A stretch of DNA of 64,000 nt from Methylocaldum marinum. GTDB taxonomy: Bacteria; Pseudomonadota; Gammaproteobacteria; Methylococcales; Methylococcaceae. The stretch's first letter is position 1. Each line of letters begins with the position of its first letter. The notes beneath the pieces were generated by a model. The model was given only the letters and a program-made list of their open reading frames with translations, searched no databases and was not told the origin of the DNA. The position numbers and the translations under genes are program-made. Location: the NCBI RefSeq assembly GCF_003584645.1, contig NZ_AP017928.1, positions 4,157,501-4,221,500 on the forward strand, given 5' to 3'. This document shows positions 27,247 to 35,486 of this stretch, piece after piece.

Positions 27247-28965
27247 GTGCAAACCGTAAATGCCATGATCCGACAATGCCGAATCGCGGGCTTCTGGCTC
27301 GCGATTCTGGCGGCGCTGCCGGTACAGGCCGGAAGCTATGAGCTGGTCATAGACGAGAAAGCGGTGAATCTGACCGGACGGGAACGGACCGCCATCACGG
27401 CGAATGGCTCCCTGCCGGCGCCCACGCTGCGCTGGCGGGAAGGCGAGGAGGTCGCCTTGCGCGTGACCAACCGGCTGGACGAGCCTACGTCCATCCACTG
27501 GCACGGCATCGTGCTACCGTACGACATGGACGGGGTGCCCGGCATCAGTTTCCCGGGCATTCCGCCCGGCGAAACCTTCACCTACCGCTTCAGGCTGATG
27601 CAGAGCGGCACCTACTGGTATCACGGTCACTCGGCGATGCAGGAACAGCTCGGCTTGATGGGCGCGATCATCATCGATCCTTCAGAGGGCGAAACCCACG
27701 CTTATGACCGCGACTATACCGTGATGCTTTCCGACTGGTCGGACGAAAATCCGCACCGGGTGCTTTCGAAGCTGAAAAAGCAGAGCGATTATTACAACTT
27801 TCAGAAGCGCACCGTGTTCGATTTCTACCGGGATTTGTCCGACAAGGGATTCCAGGAAACCATGGCCGACCGCCTGGCCTGGGGCGAGATGCGGATGGAT
27901 CCGACCGACATCGCCGACGTCACCGGCTACACCTACACTTTCCTGGTCAACGGCCAAAACCCCGCAGCCAACTGGACGGCTCTGTTCAAGCCGGGCGAGC
28001 GCATCCGGCTGCGCTTCGTCAATGCTTCGGCGATGACCCATTTCGACGTCAGAATACCGGGACTTAAGATACGGGTGATTCAGGCGGACGGACAAAACGT
28101 GGAGCCGGTTGAGGTGGACGAGTTCCGCATCGCTGTCGCCGAAACCTACGACGTGCTGGTCGAACCCCGCGATGCCCGGGCCTATGCCATTTTCGCGGAA
28201 GCCATGGACCGCAGCGGCCATGCGCAGGCGACCCTGGCGCCGCGCCGCGGCATGCGGGCGGAAGTCCCGCCGCTGCGGCCACGTCCCTTGGTGAGCCTCG
28301 CGGATATGGCGGCGGCCCACGGTATGGACCACGGTTCCGGGGCCGAAGGGCCGCACGCGGGCATGGAGCATGCGCCGGAGCCGCCGCCTCCGACGAACGG
28401 CCATGAAGGCCATGCCATGGCGGACATGGATCATGCCGCGATGCAGCACCAGGCTTCTCCCCATGCCGGTCACGAGGGCCATGCGATGCCGGATCACGGG
28501 CAGGAGCACGCCGATACGGCGGAGCGCGTGCTGAGCTATGCCGATCTCAAAAGCGCGGAGAAACACGAGGACTGGCGCGAACCCGACCGGGAAATCGTTC
28601 TGCGCCTCACGGGCACCATGAACCGTTACGTCTGGTCCATCAACGGCAAGAAATACTCCGAGGCCGAGCCGATCCGGCTCAAATACGGCGAACGGGTGCG
28701 ATTCACCTACATCAACCAGACCATGATGAACCATCCTCTGCATCTGCACGGCATGTGGCAGGACCTGGACACCGGCAAGGGGCCGTTCAACCCGCGCAAG
28801 CACGTGGTCAACGTGAAGCCCGGCGAGACCGTGCACGTCGACGTCCCCGTCGACGCGTCCGGCGAGTGGGCGTTTCATTGCCATCTGGTCTATCACATGG
28901 AAACCGGGATGTTCCGCAAGATCATCGTGGAGCCGCCCGATGCCGCTGCGAAAAAGGGAGCCTGA
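27247..28965 (+). CDS. copA: copper-resistance multicopper oxidase CopA
   Basis: A ~572-residue periplasmic oxidase. A signal peptide precedes AGSYELVID. Copper sites are visible: SIHWHG, YWYHGHSAMQEQLG, HPLHLHGMW and FHCHLVYHMETGM (type 1/2/3 ligands). Between the second and third cupredoxin domains lies a His/Met/Asp-rich insert (about residues 360-430, many HAGMEH / HEGHAM repeats) typical of CopA/PcoA, which binds extra copper. It oxidises Cu(I) in the periplasm. A GTG at 27247 has AGGAG ten bases upstream; ATG at 27265 is the alternative. copB follows immediately. Confidence 0.92.
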   Translation: MQTVNAMIRQCRIAGFWLAILAALPVQAGSYELVIDEKAVNLTGRERTAITANGSLPAPTLRWREGEEVALRVTNRLDEPTSIHWHGIVLPYDMDGVPGISFPGIPPGETFTYRFRLMQSGTYWYHGHSAMQEQLGLMGAIIIDPSEGETHAYDRDYTVMLSDWSDENPHRVLSKLKKQSDYYNFQKRTVFDFYRDLSDKGFQETMADRLAWGEMRMDPTDIADVTGYTYTFLVNGQNPAANWTALFKPGERIRLRFVNASAMTHFDVRIPGLKIRVIQADGQNVEPVEVDEFRIAVAETYDVLVEPRDARAYAIFAEAMDRSGHAQATLAPRRGMRAEVPPLRPRPLVSLADMAAAHGMDHGSGAEGPHAGMEHAPEPPPPTNGHEGHAMADMDHAAMQHQASPHAGHEGHAMPDHGQEHADTAERVLSYADLKSAEKHEDWREPDREIVLRLTGTMNRYVWSINGKKYSEAEPIRLKYGERVRFTYINQTMMNHPLHLHGMWQDLDTGKGPFNPRKHVVNVKPGETVHVDVPVDASGEWAFHCHLVYHMETGMFRKIIVEPPDAAAKKGA

Positions 28966-28969
28966 GAAG

Positions 28970-29683
28970 GTGATTCCGAGTCTCGAACACTACCGTGTCC
29001 GGCGTTCGGTTCCGGTTTGCGCCGCGGCCATTTTGATGATGTTCGGGAGCGGCCGTGCGACCGCTCAAATGGACGACGCGATTTACAACTATCTCAGGTT
29101 CGAACGGCTCGAGTACGAGGGAAACGGCGACGTTCACCTCTTCAAATGGGACGTCGAAGGCTGGACCGGCAACGATGACAACAAGCTGTGGGTAAAAAGC
29201 GAAGGCGATTACGTGTTCGAGCAGGATATCTTCGGGCGCGCCGATCTGCAGTTGCTCTACAGCCGCAACATCGCCACCTTCTGGGATGCCCAGATCGGCG
29301 TGCGCCGGGCCTTCGAGCCGGAACGTACCTTCGACGGCGTGATCGGCATCCAGGGCCTCGCGCCATATTTTTTCGAGACCGAGGCGGCCCTGTTCATCAA
29401 CGAGAACGGTAATGTGCTGGGGCGCTTCAAGCTCGCCTACGAGCTCCTGCTGACCCAGCGCCTGATTGCCCAGCCGCGTGTCGAAGTCAATGTCTCCGCG
29501 GACGACATCGAGAATCGCGGCGTGAAAGCCGGCATCACCGAATTCGAAGCGGGCCTGCGATTGCGCTACGAGATCGTTCGCGAGTTCGCGCCGTATATCG
29601 GATTCGACTATGTCGAAGAACAGTCCTTGCGCGAGCACAAACACAGCGTGCGCGCGGTGGCGGGTATAAGAGCCTGGTTTTGA
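28970..29683 (+). CDS. copB: copper-resistance outer-membrane protein CopB
   Basis: A 237-residue CopB/PcoB-family beta-barrel. A signal peptide ends near ATAQ; the barrel carries DDAIYNYLRFERLEYEGNG, WDVEGWTGNDDNKLWVKSEG and YIGFDYVEEQ, the family's hallmark strands. The GTG at 28970, four bases after the copA stop and nine after GGGAG, fits better than an ATG at 28940 that overlaps copA. It works with CopA to sequester or export copper across the outer membrane. The His/Met-rich N-terminal extension of some CopB proteins is absent. Confidence 0.9.
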   Translation: MIPSLEHYRVRRSVPVCAAAILMMFGSGRATAQMDDAIYNYLRFERLEYEGNGDVHLFKWDVEGWTGNDDNKLWVKSEGDYVFEQDIFGRADLQLLYSRNIATFWDAQIGVRRAFEPERTFDGVIGIQGLAPYFFETEAALFINENGNVLGRFKLAYELLLTQRLIAQPRVEVNVSADDIENRGVKAGITEFEAGLRLRYEIVREFAPYIGFDYVEEQSLREHKHSVRAVAGIRAWF

Positions 29684-29843
29684 AGCGTTTTTCGCCGCGT
29701 TCATCGGGGGCGCCCCGCACTTGAACAGGCTCGCCGTGGATGGTTTCAGCGTATGAGATCCCGCAGTCATGCCATTTAGCATTTGAACCTAAAAACCGCA
29801 GTTGACTACCGAAATGACCGCAATGCCCCATCAGCCGCCGCAT

Positions 29844-29966
29844 TCCCTCACCCCAACCCTTCTTCCAGAGGGAGAGGGGCTAAACTCCCTTCTCCCGAAC
29901 TTCAAAACGCCCTCTCCCTTTGGGAGTGGGTCGGGTGAGGGTCTTGGAGAAGGGCTGGGGATGAGG
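29844..29966. repeat. dispersed palindromic element (CCCTCACCCCAACCC type)
   Basis: CCCTCACCCCAACCCTTC (29844-29861) faces GAAGGGCTGGGGATGAGGG (29948-29966), with inner copies CCCTCTCCCTTTGGGAG and GGGTGAGGG. This element type is widespread in gamma- and betaproteobacterial genomes. It fills the gap between copB and the next gene. Confidence 0.8.
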
Positions 29967-30086
29967 GCCTGGCGCTTTTCAGGTTGTATCCAACGGCCGG
30001 ATTTAGGTTGAATCAATATTGATGTAGGGCGAGGTAGCGGAGCATAACCCGCAGACTTGCGATCGCTTTCTAACAAGGACGGTTTT

Positions 30087-31079
30087 ATGATGACTGAGTC
30101 GAGTTATCGAAAAATAGATCGGTATCGCCCCGTTGGGAATGGGTCGTCTGCGGCTTGCGGAAACGAATGCCGCATGAGCATGATCCCGAGCCGGATGGCG
30201 GCGGCCTTGCTCCTGCTTTCGACCGGCGCCGTGGCGCAGGGCGATCTCGGTCACAAGATTCTCGGGGCGGTGGGACTCGACGCCGGTATTCAGCCCGAGG
30301 AAGGCGTATACGCGGGCGACCGGTTCATCTATTTTTCCGCCGACCGGCTGAGAGATCGGCGGGGCCGCCCGGTGCCGGTGAAAGGCTTGGATATCGATGC
30401 TTACGCGAACGTGGTGGGCATCTCCGCGACCTACAAGCCCGAGGGAGGGCCGTATCTGAGTGCCGCGCTCGCGGTTCCGGTCGCCTGGCTGTCGACCAAG
30501 GCCGATGCCCCGGCCGCCGACATTGACCGCTTCGGTCTCGGGGACGTCTTCGTCGAGCCGCTCAAGGTCGGATGGCGCCTGCCGCACCTGGACACCGTGG
30601 CGTCCTACAGTTTTTACGCGCCAACCGGCCAGGCCGACCGTAAGGGGCTGGGGCGGCCGCAATGGACCCAGCAATTCTCGCTGGGCGGAACGCTTTTCTT
30701 CGATGACGAGAGAACTTTTCGACTATCGGCTCTTGCCAGTTACAACCGCTATCACGAAAAGATCGGAATCGACGTCACCCGTGGCGATAGCGTGCAATTG
30801 CAGGGCGGACTCGGGGGACGATGGTTCCAGGTGTTGGATGCCGGAATCGTGGGCTATGCGCTGTGGCAGGTCGCCGACGATCGCGGGTCCGATCTTCCGC
30901 CGGCGCTCCGCGGCGCGCGCGAGCACGTCTTCGGCCTAGGCCCGGAGATCGGCGTCACCATCCCGGCGCTTCGGGCGCGCCTGACGGCGCGCTATGAATG
31001 GGATTTCGGAGCCGAGTCGCGGCCCGAGGGCCAGGTCCTGGTCGTGGGGCTGTCCTTCCTCGCCTGGCGCCCGCAGTGA
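30087..31079 (+). CDS. outer-membrane transport protein of the MetA/phenol-degradation family
   Basis: About 330 residues with a signal peptide ending TGAVAQG and a beta-barrel of the Phenol_MetA_deg type: LGHKILGAVGLDAGIQPEEG, GLGDVFVEPLKVGWRLP, YSFYAPTGQ, WTQQFSLGGTLFF. The family forms hydrophobic-compound channels in aromatic-degradation operons but is often found alone, as here. Start choice is uncertain: ATG 30087 has AAGGA, ATG 30174 gives a tidier signal peptide. A possible uptake channel for a small organic compound. Confidence 0.75.
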   Translation: MMTESSYRKIDRYRPVGNGSSAACGNECRMSMIPSRMAAALLLLSTGAVAQGDLGHKILGAVGLDAGIQPEEGVYAGDRFIYFSADRLRDRRGRPVPVKGLDIDAYANVVGISATYKPEGGPYLSAALAVPVAWLSTKADAPAADIDRFGLGDVFVEPLKVGWRLPHLDTVASYSFYAPTGQADRKGLGRPQWTQQFSLGGTLFFDDERTFRLSALASYNRYHEKIGIDVTRGDSVQLQGGLGGRWFQVLDAGIVGYALWQVADDRGSDLPPALRGAREHVFGLGPEIGVTIPALRARLTARYEWDFGAESRPEGQVLVVGLSFLAWRPQ

Positions 31080-31172
31080 GGCGATCACGGCAGTACGGGA
31101 CTTCCACCGCCGGTGTCGTTTGCTTGGTGTCCACTGCTCCGACAGCCCGAGGACAAAGCACCCGGCCCGTAC

Positions 31173-31192
31173 GTCGGCAATCCTTTGCCGAC
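31173..31192. repeat. REP-like hairpin (repeat B half)
   Basis: GTCGGCAA-TCCT-TTGCCGAC, the same 8-bp stem as in 22342-22361 and 32733-32796. Confidence 0.8.
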
Positions 31193-31358
31193 AGCCGACG
31201 ACAGCTGTCGTCGCCTTCGCGATTTCCACAGAAGCTGTGGGCGGGCTTGTGGATAATTATGTGAAACATTAAAAATACTCAAGCCATATCCAAGATTTAC
31301 CGGAAGTGGCTAAAATCCGAGCATCTCCGGTACAGTTGGTTAAACCCGAAAACACGTC

Positions 31359-32021
31359 ATGGCGAACCCCTTCACTTTACCGTTCGATCGCTTGCCGGCC
31401 ACGCTGCCGATTTTTCCGTTGCGGAATGCCATCGTCATGCCGGGAGCCCAGTTGCCTCTGAATATTTTCGAGCCGTGCTACCTCAACATGGTTTTCGATT
31501 GCCTGGGTACCGACCGGATGTTCGGCATGGTGCAGCCCAATTCGGCGATCGAGGACGAGCATCAGCCCAGGGTCTATCAAACCGGCACGGCGGGGCGCAT
31601 CACCTCGTTCAGCGAAACCCCGGACGGCCGCATGCTGATCGTGCTGACCGGGGTCTGTCGATTCGATATCCGGGATGAAATCCCGACCACGCGGGGTTAT
31701 CGCCGCGTCGTTCCGGACTGGGACCGGTTCCGTGTCGATTACGCGTTGTCCGAAGCCGTTCCCTGCGACCGGGAAAAGCTCCTGCAACTGCTCAAGGAGT
31801 ATTTCCAGCAAAAGAGCCTGAGTGCCGATTGGACGGTCATGGAGCAGATGCCTATTGCCGTTCTGGTAAATGTTCTGACCGGTCAGTTGCCGTTCGATGT
31901 GCCGGAACGGCAGGCCCTGGTGGAAGCGGTGAGCGTCGAGGAGCGCTATGCCAAATTGTTCGGACTGATGGAGTTCGCGGTCGCGGCGGGCCGGTCCGGC
32001 GGGGATGTCAGACCGCACTGA
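31359..32021 (+). CDS. Lon N-terminal-domain (LON substrate-binding) protein
   Basis: A 220-residue protein consisting of one LON substrate-binding domain (LPIFPLRNAIVMPGAQLPLNIFEP..., then RMFGMVQ and GTAGRITSFSETPDGRMLIVLTG), with no ATPase or protease part. Single-domain LON proteins are common in proteobacteria and of unknown function; substrate recognition for another protease is speculation. The 3' end overlaps the HAD gene by 17 bases, indicating an operon. Ribosome binding site is weak. Confidence 0.87.
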   Translation: MANPFTLPFDRLPATLPIFPLRNAIVMPGAQLPLNIFEPCYLNMVFDCLGTDRMFGMVQPNSAIEDEHQPRVYQTGTAGRITSFSETPDGRMLIVLTGVCRFDIRDEIPTTRGYRRVVPDWDRFRVDYALSEAVPCDREKLLQLLKEYFQQKSLSADWTVMEQMPIAVLVNVLTGQLPFDVPERQALVEAVSVEERYAKLFGLMEFAVAAGRSGGDVRPH

Positions 32022-32652
32022 GGCTTCGCTCGCCCATATCCGCGGCGAGCTCGATACGGGTTCCGTTGCCGGGATCATTTTCGACATGGACGGAACCCTG
32101 GTCGATTCCGGTCTCGATTTCGCCGCGATGCGCCGCGAGATGGGACTGCCGGACGGTGTTCCCCTCCTGGAAACCCTGGAAAATCTGAGCGCAGCGGAAG
32201 CGGCTCGATGTCGCGCGATCCTCCTCCGCCACGAGGAGGCCGGTGCGGAGCGGGCATCGGTGCTGCCCGGCGTGTTTCAATTCTTGGAGCGGCTGCGCGG
32301 ATTGGGCGTTCGCCGGGCCGTATTCACTCGCAATAGCCGGAGCGTCGCCGAGGCGACCCTGACCCGCTGCGGCCTGAGGTTCGACTTGGTGGTGACGCGC
32401 GATGACGGTCCGGTCAAACCCGATCCGTGGGCGATTCGTCATATTTGCGAGGTTTGGGGAGTGGCACCCGCGCAGGTCGCGGTGATCGGCGATTACCGGT
32501 TCGACATCGAAGCGGGAATTCGCGCCGGGGCGAGGACCGTGTTTTTCACCCGCGGCCGCTCGGGCGAAAACCTGCCGGGGGCCGATCTCGCCGAGTTTCA
32601 CCTGGAGAACTTTCAGGAGACGGATCGGCTGATGCAGACGCTCGGACTATGA
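32005..32652 (+). CDS. HAD-superfamily phosphatase
   Basis: A 215-residue HAD hydrolase. Motif I DMDGTLVDS, motif II TRNSR (Thr), motif III VKPDP (Lys), motif IV GDYRFDIEAG (Asp pair) are intact, with a helical cap in between (about 40-95), so it belongs to the Gph/phosphonatase-like subclass I. It should dephosphorylate a small metabolite such as a sugar phosphate or phosphoglycolate. Translationally coupled to the upstream LON-domain gene. Confidence 0.88.
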   Translation: MSDRTEASLAHIRGELDTGSVAGIIFDMDGTLVDSGLDFAAMRREMGLPDGVPLLETLENLSAAEAARCRAILLRHEEAGAERASVLPGVFQFLERLRGLGVRRAVFTRNSRSVAEATLTRCGLRFDLVVTRDDGPVKPDPWAIRHICEVWGVAPAQVAVIGDYRFDIEAGIRAGARTVFFTRGRSGENLPGADLAEFHLENFQETDRLMQTLGL

Positions 32653-32698
32653 GGCGGGCGCTTCTTTACCCCGGAAAATGCGAGCCCAGCGGCGTAAT

Positions 32699-32796
32699 GT
32701 CGCGAAGGGATTCGCGACCTACAGCGGCACGGGTCGGCAATCCTTTGCCGACGAAGTCGCTCGGCCGGAGCATGGCGTCGGCAAAGGATTGCCGAC
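32699..32796 (-). repeat. REP-like triplet (repeat B, inverted)
   Basis: Hairpins GTCGCGAA-GGGA-TTCGCGAC (32699-32718), GTCGGCAA-TCCT-TTGCCGAC (32733-32752) and GTCGGCAA-AGGA-TTGCCGAC (32777-32796). The first two, with their spacer, are the reverse complement of the 22342-22401 doublet. They fill the gap between the convergent HAD and glycosyltransferase genes. Confidence 0.85.
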
Positions 32797-32885
32797 CTAC
32801 TCGCGAACGTCTCCATAGCCGACCTACTCGTCACTCGCGAACGTCCCCATAGGGTAGATATGAATTTGTTCCGGCATGATCGGCA

Positions 32886-33908
32886 TCACGGTCCCGGCGC
32901 AACAAGCTCGAACGCATTCCGAAAATCCGCGAAAGCGTCTTGCCAGGACCGAGGTCTATCAAGCCACAGCCGTGCCCGGTAACGGCGTCGCAATTCACGG
33001 TCCGACAGCAAACGCTCCAGGTTCTCCCGGAATCCGCGACGATCGGCGGCCGGCGCCACCAGGCCGGTCTCCCCGTGCCGTACGATCCGCGAAGCTTCTC
33101 CGACGTCCGTAGTGACGACCGGCAGGCCGACGGCCGCCGCTTCCGCCAAAGCCATGCCGTAAGCTTCGAATCGGCTGGCAAAAGCGAAGATGTCCATTGC
33201 GGCGAGAAGCCGCGCCAGTTCCGGCGTATCCAGAACGCCGTGCAGGGTAATCCGGATCTGCAAGCCAAGGTCCGCGATCCGAGAGCGGAAACGTTGGGTG
33301 TAACCGGGATCGATTCGCTCGTCGCCCGCCAAGTGCCAGGTCCAATCGTAATGCCGGAGTTCGGACAGGATTTCGAGCAGTTCGATCAGCCCTTTTGCGG
33401 GCAGGCAATTGGCGACCGTTACGATTCCAGGAGGCCGGTTCTCTGCCGGTTCGCGCGAGACTCGTCTTGCGGCAAGAAACGCGGCGTCGACCCCCGGTTC
33501 GGAGAGAAAAACCGGCTTTCCGGCGTAACGCCGTTCCAATAGCTGTCGAACCGACCGTCCGGTCGCGATAAAAAATTCGGCGCGCTGTGCAGCCCGATCG
33601 AACCGGCGCGTCTCTGCTTTCCTGTGCTCCGCGTCGAGCAGAGGGTTCAGAAAAGGGACATAATGCACCAACAGCCCATGGCGGACTCCGATCCGATCCG
33701 CCGGATAATTCGCCAAACCGTCCAGAAGCAGGCTGTCCCAAAGAACCCGCGTATCGCCGCGCGGACGGGGAGTCGCGCCGCCCGGCGAAACCTCCGCGGC
33801 CTCGAGCGGGAAACCCTGCTCCTGCGCGAGGCCGATCATCCGGAGATTGAACACATGGCCCCCGGATGGACGGGCGGCCGGCGGCGGAAGAACGAATACG
33901 AATCTCAT
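32886..33908 (-). CDS. glycosyltransferase family 4-like protein
   Basis: A 340-residue GT-B glycosyltransferase. Residues 1-20 carry the N-terminal fold (FVFVLPPPAARPSGGHVFNL); the donor-binding region has RFEAYGMALAEAAAVGLPVV with the E-x7-E motif, followed by HGETGLVAPAAD. It transfers a sugar from a nucleotide donor at the membrane surface. Starts are weakly supported; the ATG at 33908 gives the normal family N-terminus. Divergent from a CDP-alcohol phosphatidyltransferase only 21 bases away, suggesting a shared lipid or glycolipid pathway. Confidence 0.83.
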   Translation of the reverse strand: MRFVFVLPPPAARPSGGHVFNLRMIGLAQEQGFPLEAAEVSPGGATPRPRGDTRVLWDSLLLDGLANYPADRIGVRHGLLVHYVPFLNPLLDAEHRKAETRRFDRAAQRAEFFIATGRSVRQLLERRYAGKPVFLSEPGVDAAFLAARRVSREPAENRPPGIVTVANCLPAKGLIELLEILSELRHYDWTWHLAGDERIDPGYTQRFRSRIADLGLQIRITLHGVLDTPELARLLAAMDIFAFASRFEAYGMALAEAAAVGLPVVTTDVGEASRIVRHGETGLVAPAADRRGFRENLERLLSDRELRRRYRARLWLDRPRSWQDAFADFRNAFELVAPGP

Positions 33909-33929
33909 CGAATCAAACAACAAGCGAGA

Positions 33930-34619
33930 ATGAACCAGAATCTGTCTCTTGAGTCCAGGCTGGCCGCATGGAGCCAGCGCCACGCGATATTGATGGGCCT
34001 CGCGATCGGAGGCCTATGGTTCCAGGCGCCGCCCGAGTTTCTTGCGGCAATGGCCGCGGCATCGTTCCTGGGCTTTATCCAGCAGTTCAGGCGCGAGTGG
34101 ACCGCCGCCGAGATTTTCGGGACGGCTAACGTCGTCACCCTCATCCGCTTGATCGGAAGCTTTTTCCTGCTGCTTTTTCCGATCGAAAACGGCTGGTTAT
34201 TGGCATCCACGGCATTGGTCATACTATGGGCCGATGGCCTGGACGGTTGGCTGGCCCGCCGCCGCGGCCTGACTTCGCCCTTCGGCGACTGGTTCGACAA
34301 GGAGGTGGATGCATTCTTTTTCCTGGTCTTGTGCGTGCTTCTCTACAAACGTGAGCAACTCGGCATTTGGGTGCTGTTTCCCGGCATGCTGCGCTACCTG
34401 TTCGTGTTGTTCGTAAAGTTGGCGGGGCCGCCCCGCGGAGTGGCCGAAGGGAATTGGTTTACCCGCTCGGTCTCGGTGATCGCCATCATCGCCTTCATTC
34501 TGTGTCTGCTGCCGCTGGAACTGTACTGTGCCGAGATTGCCGTGACGGCCACGGCTGCACTGTGCGCCTCTTTCCTGTACTCCCTTGTTCAACTCTATCG
34601 GCCGCAACTCTCGGCGTGA
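33930..34619 (+). CDS. CDP-alcohol phosphatidyltransferase
   Basis: A 229-residue membrane enzyme with the full signature DG-x2-AR-x8-G-x3-D-x3-D at about 102-124 (DGWLARRRGLTSPFGDWFDK, then EVD). Five to six hydrophobic helices surround it. The family joins a CDP-alcohol (e.g. CDP-diacylglycerol) to an alcohol acceptor; acceptor unknown. The 102 codons upstream of 33930 in the same frame overlap the divergent glycosyltransferase and are not coding. The methyltransferase gene begins four bases after its stop, so they form an operon. Confidence 0.85.
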   Translation: MNQNLSLESRLAAWSQRHAILMGLAIGGLWFQAPPEFLAAMAAASFLGFIQQFRREWTAAEIFGTANVVTLIRLIGSFFLLLFPIENGWLLASTALVILWADGLDGWLARRRGLTSPFGDWFDKEVDAFFFLVLCVLLYKREQLGIWVLFPGMLRYLFVLFVKLAGPPRGVAEGNWFTRSVSVIAIIAFILCLLPLELYCAEIAVTATAALCASFLYSLVQLYRPQLSA

Positions 34620-34623
34620 CCCG

Positions 34624-35373
34624 ATGAGCCTCCGAACCACGCCGGTCAAGGACCCGGACGACGTTCGGGCGTTCTTCGACCGTCTCGCGCCGGCTTACCG
34701 CGACTGCCACGGCAAGGCGGAAGAGCTTCTGCGCTATCGGCTCCGTATCATAGCGCGCCTGCTGGACGGTGCCGGGCACGGCCTCCTGGTCGAAATCGGC
34801 TGCGGCACCGGGATGCACCTTTTTCCCCTGGCCGGCCGGTTCGACCGTGTGCACGGCACCGATCTTTCGCCCGGCATGATCGAACAGGCGGAATTTCTTC
34901 GACTTCGACACCCGCATGCCGAGCGCATTCGCTTGAGCGTAGCTTCCGCCGAGGCCCTGAGCCCGGTCGGCGATGCCCAAGCCAACGTGGTCCTCTGCGT
35001 CGGCGCCCTGGAACACATGCTCGATCAGCGGCGGGCGCTGCGCGAAGCCTGGCGCATTCTCAAGCCCCGCGGCATCTTCGTCTGTCTCACGCCGAACGCG
35101 GATCATGTCTGGTACGCAAACCTCGCACCCCGGCTGGGGCTCAGCACCCGGCATCTCAGCACGGACCGGTTTCTCGGCAAGGAGAAACTGGCCGAACTGC
35201 TGGGGTCCGCCGGATTCGAGGTCGAGCTTATCGGCTCTTGGACCTTCATTCCGCGCGGCGATATGCCGCCGTATCTCGCCCGGCTACTGACGCTGCTGGA
35301 CAGCGTCGGGCGTCTCTTCCGCATCCCGTCGTTTCGTGGCGGACTCTATTGCCGCGCGCTAAGACGCGGCTGA
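34624..35373 (+). CDS. class I SAM-dependent methyltransferase (lipid-pathway associated)
   Basis: A 249-residue methyltransferase: VEIGCGTGMHLFPLAG (motif I), GTDLSPGMIEQAEFLR, then ANVVLCVGALEHMLDQRRALREAW. The start is four bases after the CDP-alcohol transferase stop. The C-terminal half (MPPYLARLLTLLDSVGRLFR) is amphipathic and probably lies on the membrane. It may methylate the product of the neighbouring transferase; this is inference from position only. Confidence 0.85.
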   Translation: MSLRTTPVKDPDDVRAFFDRLAPAYRDCHGKAEELLRYRLRIIARLLDGAGHGLLVEIGCGTGMHLFPLAGRFDRVHGTDLSPGMIEQAEFLRLRHPHAERIRLSVASAEALSPVGDAQANVVLCVGALEHMLDQRRALREAWRILKPRGIFVCLTPNADHVWYANLAPRLGLSTRHLSTDRFLGKEKLAELLGSAGFEVELIGSWTFIPRGDMPPYLARLLTLLDSVGRLFRIPSFRGGLYCRALRRG

Positions 35374-35486
35374 TCCGCATCCTTCGGGTTATCATTACGC
35401 CCGCTTCCCTGCCGGCGCTGTCGCGCTGAGAAAGCTCTGAACAAATCCGGCGAATTTCCGTTTTTGACTGATAACGAAAAAAACTG

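Noticed and set aside
33624..33929. 102-codon N-terminal extension of the CDP-alcohol transferase
   Set aside because: It overlaps the divergent glycosyltransferase and the family starts near the internal ATG at 33930.
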